Below are positions 17,213 through 25,931 of a DNA stretch of 64,000 nt, piece after piece (position 1 is the stretch's first letter; the number at the start of each line of letters is the position of its first letter). The stretch is taken from assembly GCA_006969385.1 (NCBI GenBank), contig CP030884.1:5411374-5475373 (forward strand), read 5' to 3'. Source of the DNA: Planctomycetaceae bacterium (GTDB lineage: Bacteria; Planctomycetota; Phycisphaerae; UBA1845; UTPLA1). The notes under the pieces were generated by a model. The model was not told the origin of the DNA, searched no databases, and was given only the letters and a program-made list of their open reading frames with translations. Both the position numbers and the translations under genes were made by a program.

Positions 17213-18759
17213 CGCGTTATCTCCGCATCGGTCGCGCTGCTTACCGCTTCGGTTGTAGTAGCAACGACCCCATCGTCGAGTTGACTGTCATCAGCGTTTG
17301 CCGATCCATCGTCGACTGCGACCGAACCGCCGTCGCTGTCATCATCGCTATTCGCATTTTCGTCAGCCAACACCGGCGTCATCACTTCGCGAATACGCAA
17401 CGGCATACCCGGCACCACGCTCGACAGGTGCGTCGTCACCAATTCGTCACCCGGCTGAAACGCATTGCGTACCAACACGTCGTCTTGCCGACGCCATACA
17501 ATCTGCACCGGTCGAATGGCAAGTTCCCCATCCGCATCGCGCACCCAGACGCGGTCGTTCTCCCGCAACGCCTTGCGCGGAATGCTGTACACATCGTTGA
17601 GTTGCGTCGACTCGATCTGCACGCGTACATAGCTGCCCAGCAGCACGCGCCGCGCCACCTTGGTCTCGCGCATCTTCAGCCCGAGCGGATCTTCAATCGA
17701 GACCACCACCCGCGCCATGCGGCCCAACGGATCGAGATTACCCAATGGTCGCAACGCCACGCCGTGACGCTCGATGCTGGTGGCCCCGCCCGCTGCCAGA
17801 CGAATCAAGACATCGCTGGGGTCGTTTTCATTCTCAAGCTTGAAGCGCACATCTTTTAGCCGCGCCACCGGTATCGCCGCTTCGGCCCAAAATTCGTCGG
17901 TCGCCGCCAAGCGCGCGATCATCGATTGCGAGCTCACGAGCTGACCGGCTTCCGCATTTTCCATCATCACAATGGCGTCGAACGGCGCCTTGATTTCGGT
18001 GCGTTCCAACGCCAGCCGTGCCGATTCCAACTGCCGCTCCGCCACGCGAATGCGCGCCCGCGCAGTATCGACGGCTTTTTCTTGCGCGGTAATCTCTGAG
18101 TTCAGCGTATCGCGCTCGGCCTTGCGGCTGTCGAGTTGCGTGCGGGCATCGCGCGCTTCGGATTGCGCCGCCTGTGCTTGTTCGGCCAGGCGACTGAGGC
18201 GATCGCTGTTCCATTGCAGGTAGGCAATCTCAACATCGAGCTGTGCCCCTCGCCCTTTCGAAGCTTCGACGTTGGCTTGCAAGCGTTCGGCTTCGTTACG
18301 GGCGACTTCCAGTTCGGCTTCCCATTGGGCGACGTTAATCTCGTAGTCGATCGGTTCGATCTTCACGAGCGTTTCGCCCGCGCGAATAATGCCACCGGGT
18401 TCGAGACTGTCGTGCAACTCGATCACACGCCCATTGACTTCTGGAATCACATCGATCGCGCGCGACGGAATGACCGTGCCGAACGCCTTCACGTAAACGT
18501 TTTCGTTCTGGGCGACCAAATTGGCCGTGCCAACCACCGGCGCCAGCGTTTCGGGCTCGGCCCGCGGAACGTGCGGCGGCAAATTAATCAGCGTCACGCC
18601 CACGCCGGTTGCCACTGCCAACAGCAACAATGGCAGCGCAAAATTGGCTACCAGATTGCGCAACCCGCGCGGTGCAGCGGGCGAATGATCGACGTTTACA
18701 TCAGCAGCGGGCGGCGCGAGGGAAGACGTTTCGCGGTCGGGATCGAGAACGGATGGCAT
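17209..18759 (-). CDS. RND efflux periplasmic adaptor (HlyD/MFP family)
   Basis: A 516-residue membrane-fusion protein. It has a cytoplasmic N-terminus of about 35 residues, one membrane segment (about 36-58), a lipoyl/barrel-sandwich half (VIPEVNGRVIELHDSLEPGG), a long alpha-helical hairpin rich in Glu/Arg/Ala (about 145-260), the returning lipoyl half (IKAPFDAIVMMENAEAGQLV), and beta-barrel and membrane-proximal domains. The last about 60 residues are Asp/Ser-rich, an unusual acidic tail. It is the first gene of the two-gene pump operon (ATGA overlap with the permease). Confidence 0.9.
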   Translation of the reverse strand: MPSVLDPDRETSSLAPPAADVNVDHSPAAPRGLRNLVANFALPLLLLAVATGVGVTLINLPPHVPRAEPETLAPVVGTANLVAQNENVYVKAFGTVIPSRAIDVIPEVNGRVIELHDSLEPGGIIRAGETLVKIEPIDYEINVAQWEAELEVARNEAERLQANVEASKGRGAQLDVEIAYLQWNSDRLSRLAEQAQAAQSEARDARTQLDSRKAERDTLNSEITAQEKAVDTARARIRVAERQLESARLALERTEIKAPFDAIVMMENAEAGQLVSSQSMIARLAATDEFWAEAAIPVARLKDVRFKLENENDPSDVLIRLAAGGATSIERHGVALRPLGNLDPLGRMARVVVSIEDPLGLKMRETKVARRVLLGSYVRVQIESTQLNDVYSIPRKALRENDRVWVRDADGELAIRPVQIVWRRQDDVLVRNAFQPGDELVTTHLSSVVPGMPLRIREVMTPVLADENANSDDDSDGGSVAVDDGSANADDSQLDDGVVATTTEAVSSATDAEITR

Positions 18760-19103
18760 AAGTAAATCAGATTCCGTCGTGACGAATGTTTATGAAAACC
18801 GAGCGGCTTGATGTGCGAACTGCAAACTGGTTGCAAGCGCTCAGCGCCCTTCGCCGAATTATATCGCGGCAAGGTTCATTTGACGTGAAGAAACGCGTTT
18901 TTTGAGCGCGTTATCGCCGCTAGAACGGGTACCCGTTAAGCCCGCCCCGCCGGTCCCGTTACATTGAAGATACATACGGATTAAACGCATGGCTATTTGG
19001 GAGTTGGTAGGCGTTGGCTGAAGCCGGATAGTGGATAATCGCAATGTGATCCTTTTTGGTGCATCGCGGGATGCACCCTACTGTCGCGCTTCGACTTAAA
19101 CGC
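18760..19103. other. Intergenic region with one REP-like hairpin
   Basis: 344 nt between the adaptor gene start and the miaB stop. No gene is seen. It holds the hairpin at 19058-19081 and otherwise unremarkable sequence that probably includes the pump promoter. Confidence 0.5.
19058..19081 (-). repeat. Single REP-like GTAG hairpin
   Basis: On the minus strand this reads GTAG, then GGTGCATC, a CCGC loop and GATGCACC. It is the cleanest copy of the type seen in degraded form at 4250-4323, and it lies just downstream of miaB. Confidence 0.65.
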
Positions 19104-20837
19104 CTAATGCCCCAACACCGTCAACGATACCCCCGCCCCCTTCGCCGGCTCGCGCGTCACTTCCGTTATCTCACCATGCAGCGTATGCGGCGTCGCGCCG
19201 ATGATGCGGACGTTGGCAAAGCTGCCGATCAGTTCGCGGCTACCGTCGAACACCACGATTCGATCGTGCTCGGTGCGGCCCACGAGTTGGACGATATCTT
19301 CTTTGCCATTACTTGAATCGTTTGCGTCGCGCGCTGCGCCGGCATGCCCACCTTGAAGGGTGGGCATGGCACCCGATCTTGTTTGCGTGCTTGGCATCGC
19401 ACTGGTGCTACCCGCGCGACTTGCGTTCGCCGAAGAACTGACTTCAGCGGGACCGTTCGCCTGACGGGCCGATTCGGCTTGACCGTTCGCGTCGGCACCG
19501 GCTTCGCCGTTTGGCGTCTCGCGCCATTCCGAGCCGCGCTCCTGCTCGCTCTCCTGCCGCTTGAGCGCCGCCTTGCTGAGCCCTTCCACCAGCACCTCGC
19601 TCGTCGAATCGAGCAGCCGCTGATGTTGAGCCAAGCTGATCTCCGCCTGTAGCGCGAGCATATCGTTATTGCGCCGCTTCTTTTCCACTTCGGAAATATC
19701 GTCGGGCATACGATTATCCGCATGGGTTCCGGGACGCGGTGAATACTTAAAAATGAAGCAGTTCTTGTATTGACAGAAACGCAGCAGATCGAGGCTTTTC
19801 TGAAAGTCTTCCTCTGTCTCGCCGCTAAAGCCCACGATCATATCGCCGGCAATTGCCAAGTTGGGCATCAGCGCGCGGGCGCGGTCGATCAGCGCCATAT
19901 ACTCTTCCACGGTATAGCCGCGGTTCATGCGCTTGAGCACCGTGTTGCTGCCGCTTTGCGCGGGGATGTGTAGATACTTACAAATCCGCGGCGACTCGGC
20001 CATGACTTGCAACGCCTCGTCGGTGAAGTCGCGCGGATAGCTAGTCACAAAACGCAAGCGCGGCAACTCGGGCACTTCGTCGTGTACTTTGCGCAAGAGC
20101 GCCGCAAAGCTGCAATCTTCGGGGCCATCGGGATCAAAGTGATAATGATTGACCGTCTGGCCCAGTAGCGTGACTTCCACGATGCCGTTGGCGGCAAGGC
20201 GGCGCACTTCTTCCACGATCTGCTTGGGCGGTCGATGCTGTTCCGGCCCGCGCGTGTAGGGCACCACGCAGAACGTGCAAAACTTGTTGCAGCCGCGCGT
20301 GATGCGCACGTAGGCCTGATGCCGACCGAAGACTTTGGGCATGGCGGCGTGGGCCGAAAGGCCGAAGTTGCGGCTGGAATCGAGCGCTTCGAGATCGTCG
20401 TGGGCGATTTTGGTTTGCTGCGGCGTGGTTGAATCGCGCAAGCGGCCGGAGAGCGCGATCGCGCGTTCGCGGGTAGCTTCGACATCGGCCACCAAGCCCG
20501 GTAAGCGATTAAGTTCGCTGGGGCCGCACAAAATATCGACATGCGGCATCTTATCGAGCAGGCCATCGCCATCGCGCTCGGCCATGCAGCCGATGACGGC
20601 CACAATCTGATCGTCGATACGTTTTTGATTGGTGCGCAACTGCCCCAAGCGCGAATAGACCTTTTCCTCGGCATGATGCCGCACCGAACAAGTGTTGAGC
20701 ACCACCAGGTCGGCGCTTTCGATCGCCGGTGTGAGCGCGTAGCCCTGCTGCGCCAGCGCCGCCAACGCCAGTTCGCTATCGAGGGCATTCATCTGGCAGC
20801 CCATGGTTTCAAGATAGATCGTGCGGTTGGGTTTCAT
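19104..20837 (-). CDS. miaB: tRNA-2-methylthio-N6-dimethylallyladenosine synthase
   Basis: A radical-SAM methylthiotransferase modifying A37 of tRNAs that read UNN codons. The N-terminal MTTase domain has Cys14, Cys50 and Cys84 for the auxiliary 4Fe-4S cluster. The radical-SAM domain has Cys184, Cys188 and Cys191 (RGCNKFCTFC). A C-terminal TRAM domain follows. At 577 residues it is well above the usual 440-480, because about 75-90 low-complexity residues (roughly 425-515) split the TRAM domain between EVLVEGLSK and QLVGRT. The insert is rich in Ala, Ser, Gly, Glu and Asn and includes a translated palindromic repeat (19343-19368). The frame is intact, so the protein is probably functional. Confidence 0.93.
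   Translation of the reverse strand: MKPNRTIYLETMGCQMNALDSELALAALAQQGYALTPAIESADLVVLNTCSVRHHAEEKVYSRLGQLRTNQKRIDDQIVAVIGCMAERDGDGLLDKMPHVDILCGPSELNRLPGLVADVEATRERAIALSGRLRDSTTPQQTKIAHDDLEALDSSRNFGLSAHAAMPKVFGRHQAYVRITRGCNKFCTFCVVPYTRGPEQHRPPKQIVEEVRRLAANGIVEVTLLGQTVNHYHFDPDGPEDCSFAALLRKVHDEVPELPRLRFVTSYPRDFTDEALQVMAESPRICKYLHIPAQSGSNTVLKRMNRGYTVEEYMALIDRARALMPNLAIAGDMIVGFSGETEEDFQKSLDLLRFCQYKNCFIFKYSPRPGTHADNRMPDDISEVEKKRRNNDMLALQAEISLAQHQRLLDSTSEVLVEGLSKAALKRQESEQERGSEWRETPNGEAGADANGQAESARQANGPAEVSSSANASRAGSTSAMPSTQTRSGAMPTLQGGHAGAARDANDSSNGKEDIVQLVGRTEHDRIVVFDGSRELIGSFANVRIIGATPHTLHGEITEVTREPAKGAGVSLTVLGH
19343..19368. repeat. Palindromic repeat inside the miaB coding sequence
   Basis: A 10-bp stem CATGCCCACC/GGTGGGCATG with a TTGAAG loop, followed by GCACCC. 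It is translated in miaB as AMPTLQGGHA. The flank plus stem (GGTGCCATGCC on the minus strand) recurs at the intergenic hairpin 43154-43182, so this is a dispersed family found also inside a gene. Confidence 0.75.
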
Positions 20838-20936
20838 GCGTGATGCAACAATTTCGTGTGGTGGTGGTTTTCCAAATGCGAAATAGCGCGACGCTTAATT
20901 CGTTTTACGGGACTTCGACCCGACGTTAACTTCGTT

Positions 20937-21097
20937 GTAGGTCGGGTCATCGACAGGACGGCGGAGCAGCAAGCCACTAATCTTGACCAGCTCGCGTTAG
21001 TCCAGGTTCCTCGCTGCGAAAATATCTCTCATTCTTCAAGCACACGCGACGCACAAAGCGCGCGTGACGAAAATGTCGGGTCGATGACCCGACCTAC
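20937..21097. repeat. REPIN-like element, GTAGGTCGGGTC ends
   Basis: 161 nt bounded by inverted units. The right unit (21075-21097) is a perfect hairpin, GTCGGGTC, 3-nt loop, GACCCGAC, ending in CTAC. The left unit (20937-20954) starts with GTAG, and the far side of its hairpin has decayed. The interior is A/T-richer and non-coding. The right end includes the TAG stop of the TPR-like gene at 21094. Confidence 0.7.
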
Positions 21098-21555
21098 TCG
21101 TTTCTGGTCAATCGTTCCAAACGCGCTTCCACGGCGCGCTGCAAGCCGCCGGTGCACGTCTCATGCGCCAAGGCTTCTTCATACAGCGTCCGCGAGACCG
21201 ACGGCCGCCCGATATCTTCATACGCATTGCCCGTGAGAAACAACGCCGCCGCGTATTGCTTCGACTTGGGCCGCAGCGATACCATTCGCATCGCGTGCAG
21301 ACCCGCCGTTTTCGGTTGACCGTCCGCCAGCAACAGCCGCACCTCGATGATCCGCCACTCATCCTTGCGACGGCTGCTGCGCTCGCGCATGCCCTTGCGA
21401 ATCAGATCGCGGGCCGCATCGAAGTTTTTCGCCTCAATCGCTTCCAGCGCCCGATCGCGACGACTGCGATGCGAGGGCTCATCCTCCAACAGGCCCAGAC
21501 CGATCTGCGGCCCGAGGAATAGGCTGGTTGCGACTGCCAATGTGAGAAAAGTCAT
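21094..21555 (-). CDS. Small exported TPR-like protein
   Basis: A 153-residue protein with an N-terminal signal peptide or anchor (about residues 1-22), followed by helical repeats with a tetratricopeptide flavour (ALEAIEAKNFDAARDLIRKG; AAALFLTGNAYEDIGRPSVS). TPRs are protein-protein interaction modules; no specific partner can be proposed. The stop codon TAG is part of the REP-like hairpin 21075-21097, so the repeat abuts the last sense codon. Confidence 0.6.
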   Translation of the reverse strand: MTFLTLAVATSLFLGPQIGLGLLEDEPSHRSRRDRALEAIEAKNFDAARDLIRKGMRERSSRRKDEWRIIEVRLLLADGQPKTAGLHAMRMVSLRPKSKQYAAALFLTGNAYEDIGRPSVSRTLYEEALAHETCTGGLQRAVEARLERLTRNE

Positions 21556-21695
21556 AACGTAATCTTATCCGCCGACTGGGGTTACGGTCAATTTCGGTTC
21601 CGAGGCTAGCGCGCAAATCCAAGCACCGACGCCGCAGCGACCGTTTCCGATCCTTGGGGCTGCCGAAACCTGTCTATTCGTTCATAATTCGCGTC

Positions 21696-22208
21696 ATGAT
21701 CTGCATACCTTTCAAACAAACAGCTACGCTACTCCGTATCGCGATCATCCTCTGCGGTGCAATGCTACCGCTGGCCGGCTGTTCGCTGATGGACGACCCT
21801 GCACCCGACACTCTGCCGCCCGATGGTGTATCGCTATCCATCCTGCGGCAATGGTCCAAACCGCATTGTCATGAGAATCGACCGCTGCGACTGACGATTC
21901 GCAACGAGCGCGACCTCACCCAAATACCGTTGGAAGACTTCGACGTGGACTTCAACGAAGAAATGCTGTTGATCGTCACGCTGGGTCGAACCTATTCCGA
22001 TCGGTATCGCATTTCCTTCGACGCGTTGCGCCGCGAAGGCGGCGAACTGATCGCCGATGTCACCATTCAAGACCCGCCCGCCGGCGCGCCGTTGACGGTC
22101 TCGTGCCCGTACGGCGTGGCCGTTGTGCCACGGTGCGACTTGCCGGTGCGCGGTTTCTCCAATCGACCGCCACCGCGCCGACGGAGTTGGTCGCAAAGTG
22201 GTGCGTAG
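21696..22208 (+). CDS. Lipoprotein with PrcB-like domain
   Basis: About 170 residues. A lipoprotein signal peptide ends in lipobox LAGC (Cys about residue 29). The body (FNEEMLLIVTLGRTYSDRYR, a charged strand, then PPAGAPLTVSCPYGVAVVP) resembles the PrcB C-terminal domain found in small proteins that accompany a surface protease. This is by recollection of the family pattern, not by search. ATG 21696 is chosen because it gives a proper signal peptide; an in-frame start at 21654 would add 14 residues. Confidence 0.55.
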   Translation: MICIPFKQTATLLRIAIILCGAMLPLAGCSLMDDPAPDTLPPDGVSLSILRQWSKPHCHENRPLRLTIRNERDLTQIPLEDFDVDFNEEMLLIVTLGRTYSDRYRISFDALRREGGELIADVTIQDPPAGAPLTVSCPYGVAVVPRCDLPVRGFSNRPPPRRRSWSQSGA

Positions 22209-22543
22209 GATTCGCGCAGGCGCAGGCAAAAAATCTCCGTCGCCGCCGCACCAATTCACAACCTTGAGCGCCGCTGCCAATCCGAACGAACCCGCGCTGT
22301 CTGCCCAGCGTAAGGCCTGTTGTGAGAAACGTACCACCAATTCACAAGTCGATTGCCTGTCTTGTGATTTAACGACGCGATGTCTGCAATTCACAGACCG
22401 CAAACATTACGTAAATCGGTTGAGATTGCACTGTTTGCGGATATACTCGCGTCGTTTCGGCATGGGTTGGAAGCAATTGTTGCCGTAACCAATTCCCGCC
22501 CGCTCAAGGACTCGAAATTCTCATATTGCTTGGAGGCAATTCT
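22209..22543 (+). promoter_or_regulatory. Upstream region of bactofilin gene with repeated CAATTCACA motif
   Basis: No gene is seen in this 335-nt stretch. CAATTCACA occurs three times, at 22252, 22338 and 22387. The middle copy overlaps an inverted repeat TCACAAG, 12-nt spacer, CTTGTGA. All lie upstream of the promoter at 22420-22447 and could be binding sites. Confidence 0.35.
22420..22447 (+). promoter_or_regulatory. Probable sigma-70 promoter of bactofilin gene
   Basis: TTGAGA (22420-22425), a 16-nt spacer and TATACT (22442-22447) give good consensus boxes, with a leader of about 90 nt to the ATG. The -10 box is followed by CGCG, as at 53602-53607. Confidence 0.6.
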
Positions 22544-23035
22544 ATGTCAGATATGAATGGTGAATCGCCGACGGTCATTGGTGCCGATGCCAACTTCAAG
22601 GGCGAACTGTCGTTTGATAAAAGCGTACGCATCGAAGGTAAATTTGAAGGTCAGATCTCGTCGAAGGGCACGTTGCACATCGCAGAAGGCGCGACGGTCA
22701 CCGCCAATGTGGAAGCGACCAACGTGAAGATCGAAGGCAACTGCAAGGGCAACTTCAGCGTTTCCGAAAAGCTGCACATGATGTCGACTGCCAAAGTGGA
22801 AGGCGACCTGCGCACCAGCCGGCTCGAGATCGCCGACGGCGCCATCTTCGTCGGCAATGTTGTTGTCGGACAATCCGCAAGCCAGTCGGGACCGCGCCCG
22901 ATCTCATCGAGTAGCAGTTCGAGCAGCTCGTCATCCTCCGACGGCCCCACCAACCCCCAACCCGTCAATCGCATGAGCGATTCCAGCCTTCAACGACCGC
23001 GCCCGACGGAAGTGCGGATGGGAAGCAATCAGTAA
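22544..23035 (+). CDS. Bactofilin (polymer-forming cytoskeletal protein)
   Basis: A 163-residue bactofilin that self-assembles into filaments on the inner face of the membrane, where the family helps cell shape or local cell-wall work. The DUF583 beta-helix spans about residues 10-115 (TVIGADANFKGELSFDKSVR, GTLHIAEGATV, GDLRTSRLEIADGAIFVG). A disordered tail follows, with a run of about twelve serines and Pro/Arg-rich sequence. ATG 22544 has a GGAGG Shine-Dalgarno 7 nt upstream. It has its own promoter and no nearby peptidase partner such as an M23 gene. Confidence 0.92.
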   Translation: MSDMNGESPTVIGADANFKGELSFDKSVRIEGKFEGQISSKGTLHIAEGATVTANVEATNVKIEGNCKGNFSVSEKLHMMSTAKVEGDLRTSRLEIADGAIFVGNVVVGQSASQSGPRPISSSSSSSSSSSSDGPTNPQPVNRMSDSSLQRPRPTEVRMGSNQ

Positions 23036-23040
23036 ATTTG

Positions 23041-23064
23041 GTGATTGCGTGATTTGGTGATTTG
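23041..23064. repeat. Octamer tandem repeat GTGATTTG
   Basis: Three copies (GTGATTGC, GTGATTTG, GTGATTTG) lie directly after the bactofilin stop. It is a short low-complexity array like the heptamer arrays elsewhere in the window. Confidence 0.65.
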
Positions 23065-23282
23065 GCGGCGGAGCTAAGCGTCGCCAATCACTTTGATCGC
23101 GCTGGTAATTTTGAGCCGAATTTAGATGATCTAGATAACTCGAGGCGCCGGTCACGGAAGTGGCGGGCGTTTTTTTTGGCAACAATGCGGGAATATGGAA
23201 CGAATACACCGGACAATTCGTTTCAATTCTGAGTCGGCATTATTTGATATCAATAGTCTGCGATAGCTTCAGGGGCATTGAG

Positions 23283-23876
23283 ATGAAGTGGATCAGTTCA
23301 TTGCTCTCCATGTTCACACTGCTGTCGACGGGGTGTTTTCTTCCCGTGGTCATGCCGCCTGCCGAAAATATTCTCACAATCGATGGGCTCGTCGAACTCG
23401 ATGATATGCCGGTCAGACTCGGGTTCGATTCGGCATATCTCGTGCACTGGGATAACAATCCGTCGGGATTGCAAAAGATAGAAATCAAAGGCAGATTCTT
23501 CGATCGCAGTACACCTTATGTTCATTGGATACCGATCGGCATGATTGTCGATTATGTGACACTTCCCGAGCGCGATCTGATCATTCGTTTCCACCCCGAG
23601 CAAATACCCGTCGATAATATGCCTCGACAAGCGAGCATCGACTTCACCCTGCGCTATAGAGACCCCGATCAAGAGGAGAATGCGGAAAGTCGATACTCCG
23701 CAATTCATCCTGTCAATGTTTTGTGGGATAAGCGCAAATTCTCAATTCACTTTAAGGACGTCAGGCTGCATCTCTTAAGTGGGCCGGAACGTTTCATTTG
23801 CATTAACGGGACGGTCTTTGGTGAAGCGCGGGCAGACGTATTCAATCGCCTCAGGTATCGCAAGAGAGGTCAATGA
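23283..23876 (+). CDS. Predicted lipoprotein of unknown function
   Basis: 197 residues. The start at ATG 23283 gives a short signal peptide with lipobox LSTGC (Cys18). The rest is a mostly beta protein with many aromatic residues (DSAYLVHWDNNPSGLQ; YVHWIPIGMIVDYVTLPERD) and no family I recognise. Base composition looks somewhat less GC-rich than its neighbours, which would fit an accessory gene. It is flanked by small repeats on both sides. Confidence 0.6.
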   Translation: MKWISSLLSMFTLLSTGCFLPVVMPPAENILTIDGLVELDDMPVRLGFDSAYLVHWDNNPSGLQKIEIKGRFFDRSTPYVHWIPIGMIVDYVTLPERDLIIRFHPEQIPVDNMPRQASIDFTLRYRDPDQEENAESRYSAIHPVNVLWDKRKFSIHFKDVRLHLLSGPERFICINGTVFGEARADVFNRLRYRKRGQ

Positions 23877-23948
23877 GATGCCGAACATTTTCTGATAGTG
23901 CTATCGACTGAAGGAGTCCCAGCGGTGTGTATTCGGTTTTCCGCTGGC

Positions 23949-23965
23949 GGGACCTTAATGGTCCC
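23949..23965. repeat. Small hairpin GGGACC/GGTCCC
   Basis: A 6-bp stem with TTAAT loop downstream of the lipoprotein gene. The loop and inner stem (GACCTTAATGGTC) are the same as in the hairpin at 43154-43172. Confidence 0.5.
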
Positions 23966-24041
23966 CGTGGTAGAAACCAATCAATACCCGTACCCAATCT
24001 CTCGAATCTGAGGTGAAAGCTTCAATAACTGAAAGTGACCA

Positions 24042-24072
24042 ATCTCAAATCTCAAATCTCAAATTTCAAATC
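24042..24072. repeat. Heptamer tandem repeat ATCTCAA
   Basis: Four copies (three exact, one with C to T) plus three bases, 31 nt in all, between the lipoprotein gene and the lipid operon. It has the same period, length and CTCAA core as the array in ileS. Confidence 0.8.
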
Positions 24073-24081
24073 AACGCACCA

Positions 24082-25131
24082 TTACTTCTCAAACAAATAA
24101 TGCTCCACGGTCCACTCCTGCCCGCCGCGGGCGGCCCATAGTTCCGAGCAGGCCATAAAAAACACACGCCAGCGCTGCACCCATAGCTCGGCATCGTTCG
24201 CGCCGTACACATTGGCGAATAATTCGGTAATCTCACCTTGCTTGGCCGTGGTGTTTTCTAGCCAGGCGTCGGCAGTCTTTGCGTAATGCACGCCGTTGAC
24301 CGACCATTGTTGTGCTAACGTCAACTCGTCTTGAAAACGCAACGGTAGATCGGCACTGGGCATCATGCCGCCGGTAAAGAAGTAGCGCCCCATCCAATTC
24401 GCCGGACCGCCCGTCTCAAAAAAGTAAGCCGTGTTATGGTGCGTGAAGATGTGCATAAAGAATTTGCCGCCGTCATCCAGCCAACTTGCCACGCGACCGA
24501 ATAGCTCGCGCCAGTTGCGCATGTGTTCAAACATCTCCACCGATACGACGCGGTCGAACCGCTCGCCTGTATCGAACGCATTCATGTCGCAGGTGATCAC
24601 CGTTAGGTTGCTTAAGCCGCGTTCTCGGGCGCGTTGTTCGATAAATGCCCGCTGCGAAGCGGAATTTGATACCGCCGTGATGCGCGCCGCCGGATAGTGC
24701 TCGGCCATCCACAGCGAGAGCGAGCCCCAGCCGCAGCCGAGTTCGAGGATACGCTGACCGTCGACCAGTTGCGCCCGCTCGCAGGTGAGCCGCAGCATGT
24801 TGGCTTCGGCGGTACCCAAGTCGCGCGTGTTGTCGTCCCAATAGCAGCCGCTGTATTTCAAATGCGGCCCGAGCGCGCGTTCGAAGAAACCGGCGGGCAC
24901 TTCGTAGTGTTGTTCGTTAGCAGCGTCGCAGGATACGGCAATCGGGCCGGCATCCATTTGCGCGACGAAGTCGTTCAACGCTTGCGCGCGTTCGGCGTCG
25001 GTCTTGTTGCACGAGGTCTGCAAGCGCTCGTCGAGCAATCGGCGAATGCCCCAACGCACGGCGCTATCGGGTACGAGGCGGCGTTCGATTAAAGCGACGA
25101 CGGCGGAAAGAATGCGTGGGCTGGCGTTCAT
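24082..25131 (-). CDS. CFA-type SAM methyltransferase, last gene of lipid operon
   Basis: 349 residues. It belongs to the cyclopropane-fatty-acyl-phospholipid synthase/mycolic acid methyltransferase superfamily: SAM loop LELGCGWGSL, VSNSASQRAFIEQRARERGL, VSVEMFEHM and a C-terminal FMACSELWAARGGQEW. It adds a methylene or methyl group to unsaturated acyl chains or a related lipid. It is clearly diverged from the second CFA-like gene of the operon (26523-27821), so the two probably do different steps. The start at 25131 overlaps the DUF1295 stop (ATGA). Confidence 0.85.
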   Translation of the reverse strand: MNASPRILSAVVALIERRLVPDSAVRWGIRRLLDERLQTSCNKTDAERAQALNDFVAQMDAGPIAVSCDAANEQHYEVPAGFFERALGPHLKYSGCYWDDNTRDLGTAEANMLRLTCERAQLVDGQRILELGCGWGSLSLWMAEHYPAARITAVSNSASQRAFIEQRARERGLSNLTVITCDMNAFDTGERFDRVVSVEMFEHMRNWRELFGRVASWLDDGGKFFMHIFTHHNTAYFFETGGPANWMGRYFFTGGMMPSADLPLRFQDELTLAQQWSVNGVHYAKTADAWLENTTAKQGEITELFANVYGANDAELWVQRWRVFFMACSELWAARGGQEWTVEHYLFEK

Positions 25132-25931
25132 GAGGTTGCTGCTTTCTTCGGAAACCACGGCACAAACGCGCTGGTTTCACGCTGGTAAGCGCGGTAATCG
25201 TCACCGCGCGACTTGATGGCTTGGGCTTCGGTGTAAGGGATGCCGGTGAACTTTAGGATGAACAGTAGGATAAGCGCCGGACTGAGCAACGAGATATACC
25301 AGTACTCGGTTCCGATGCTGAGCAAGACAAACGTCCACCAGAACAGCGATTGAAAGAAATAATTCGGATGTCGCGAGTAGCGCCACAAGCCGTCGCGACA
25401 GGTTTTGCCTTTGCTGTCAGGCTTCGACTTGAAGCGCGACAGTTGATAATCGGCGATGCCTTCGCCGGTAACCGAGATCAACCAGAGGGCGCCTGCCGCG
25501 AAATCAAGCCAAGCTGGAAACGCGGCCTGATTCGACATGGCAATCCAAAACGGCACCACCAGGATGACGACGAGCAGTGCCTGGCCCTGATTGAAAAAGA
25601 ACAGGAACGGTCGAAACTTTTTATCGCCCATGCTCTCGCGCATGGCCTGATAGCGACCATCTTCCGGGCCGCGCCAAACGCGAATGAATAAGTGAATCGT
25701 CAGCCGCAGCGACCAAGCGGCGGCGAGCAAAGCCGTGAGCAAACGCCGGTCGGAATTGCCGTCAGCGAAGAAATACATCACTACGGCGCAGACGCCGAGA
25801 CCCGCGGTCCACATCACGTCGACCCAACCGGCATCGCGAATTTTGATCTGCACGACGAATAGCAGTGCCATCGCGACAGCGAGCCCCGCCCACAAATAGC
25901 CCATCATCGACCAGAAGGTGCTATCGAACAT
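25128..25931 (-). CDS. DUF1295 membrane protein (steroid 5-alpha-reductase-like)
   Basis: A 267-residue polytopic membrane protein, with about six to seven hydrophobic segments. The C-terminal CRDGLWRYSRHPNYFFQSLF and GIPYTEAQAIKSRGDDYRAYQ are hallmarks of the DUF1295/isoprenylcysteine methyltransferase-like/5-alpha-reductase fold. Family members reduce or methylate lipid substrates, but the role here is unknown. It is part of a tightly overlapping operon with two CFA-type enzymes, so a step in acyl-chain modification is likely. Confidence 0.85.
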   Translation of the reverse strand: MFDSTFWSMMGYLWAGLAVAMALLFVVQIKIRDAGWVDVMWTAGLGVCAVVMYFFADGNSDRRLLTALLAAAWSLRLTIHLFIRVWRGPEDGRYQAMRESMGDKKFRPFLFFFNQGQALLVVILVVPFWIAMSNQAAFPAWLDFAAGALWLISVTGEGIADYQLSRFKSKPDSKGKTCRDGLWRYSRHPNYFFQSLFWWTFVLLSIGTEYWYISLLSPALILLFILKFTGIPYTEAQAIKSRGDDYRAYQRETSAFVPWFPKKAATS

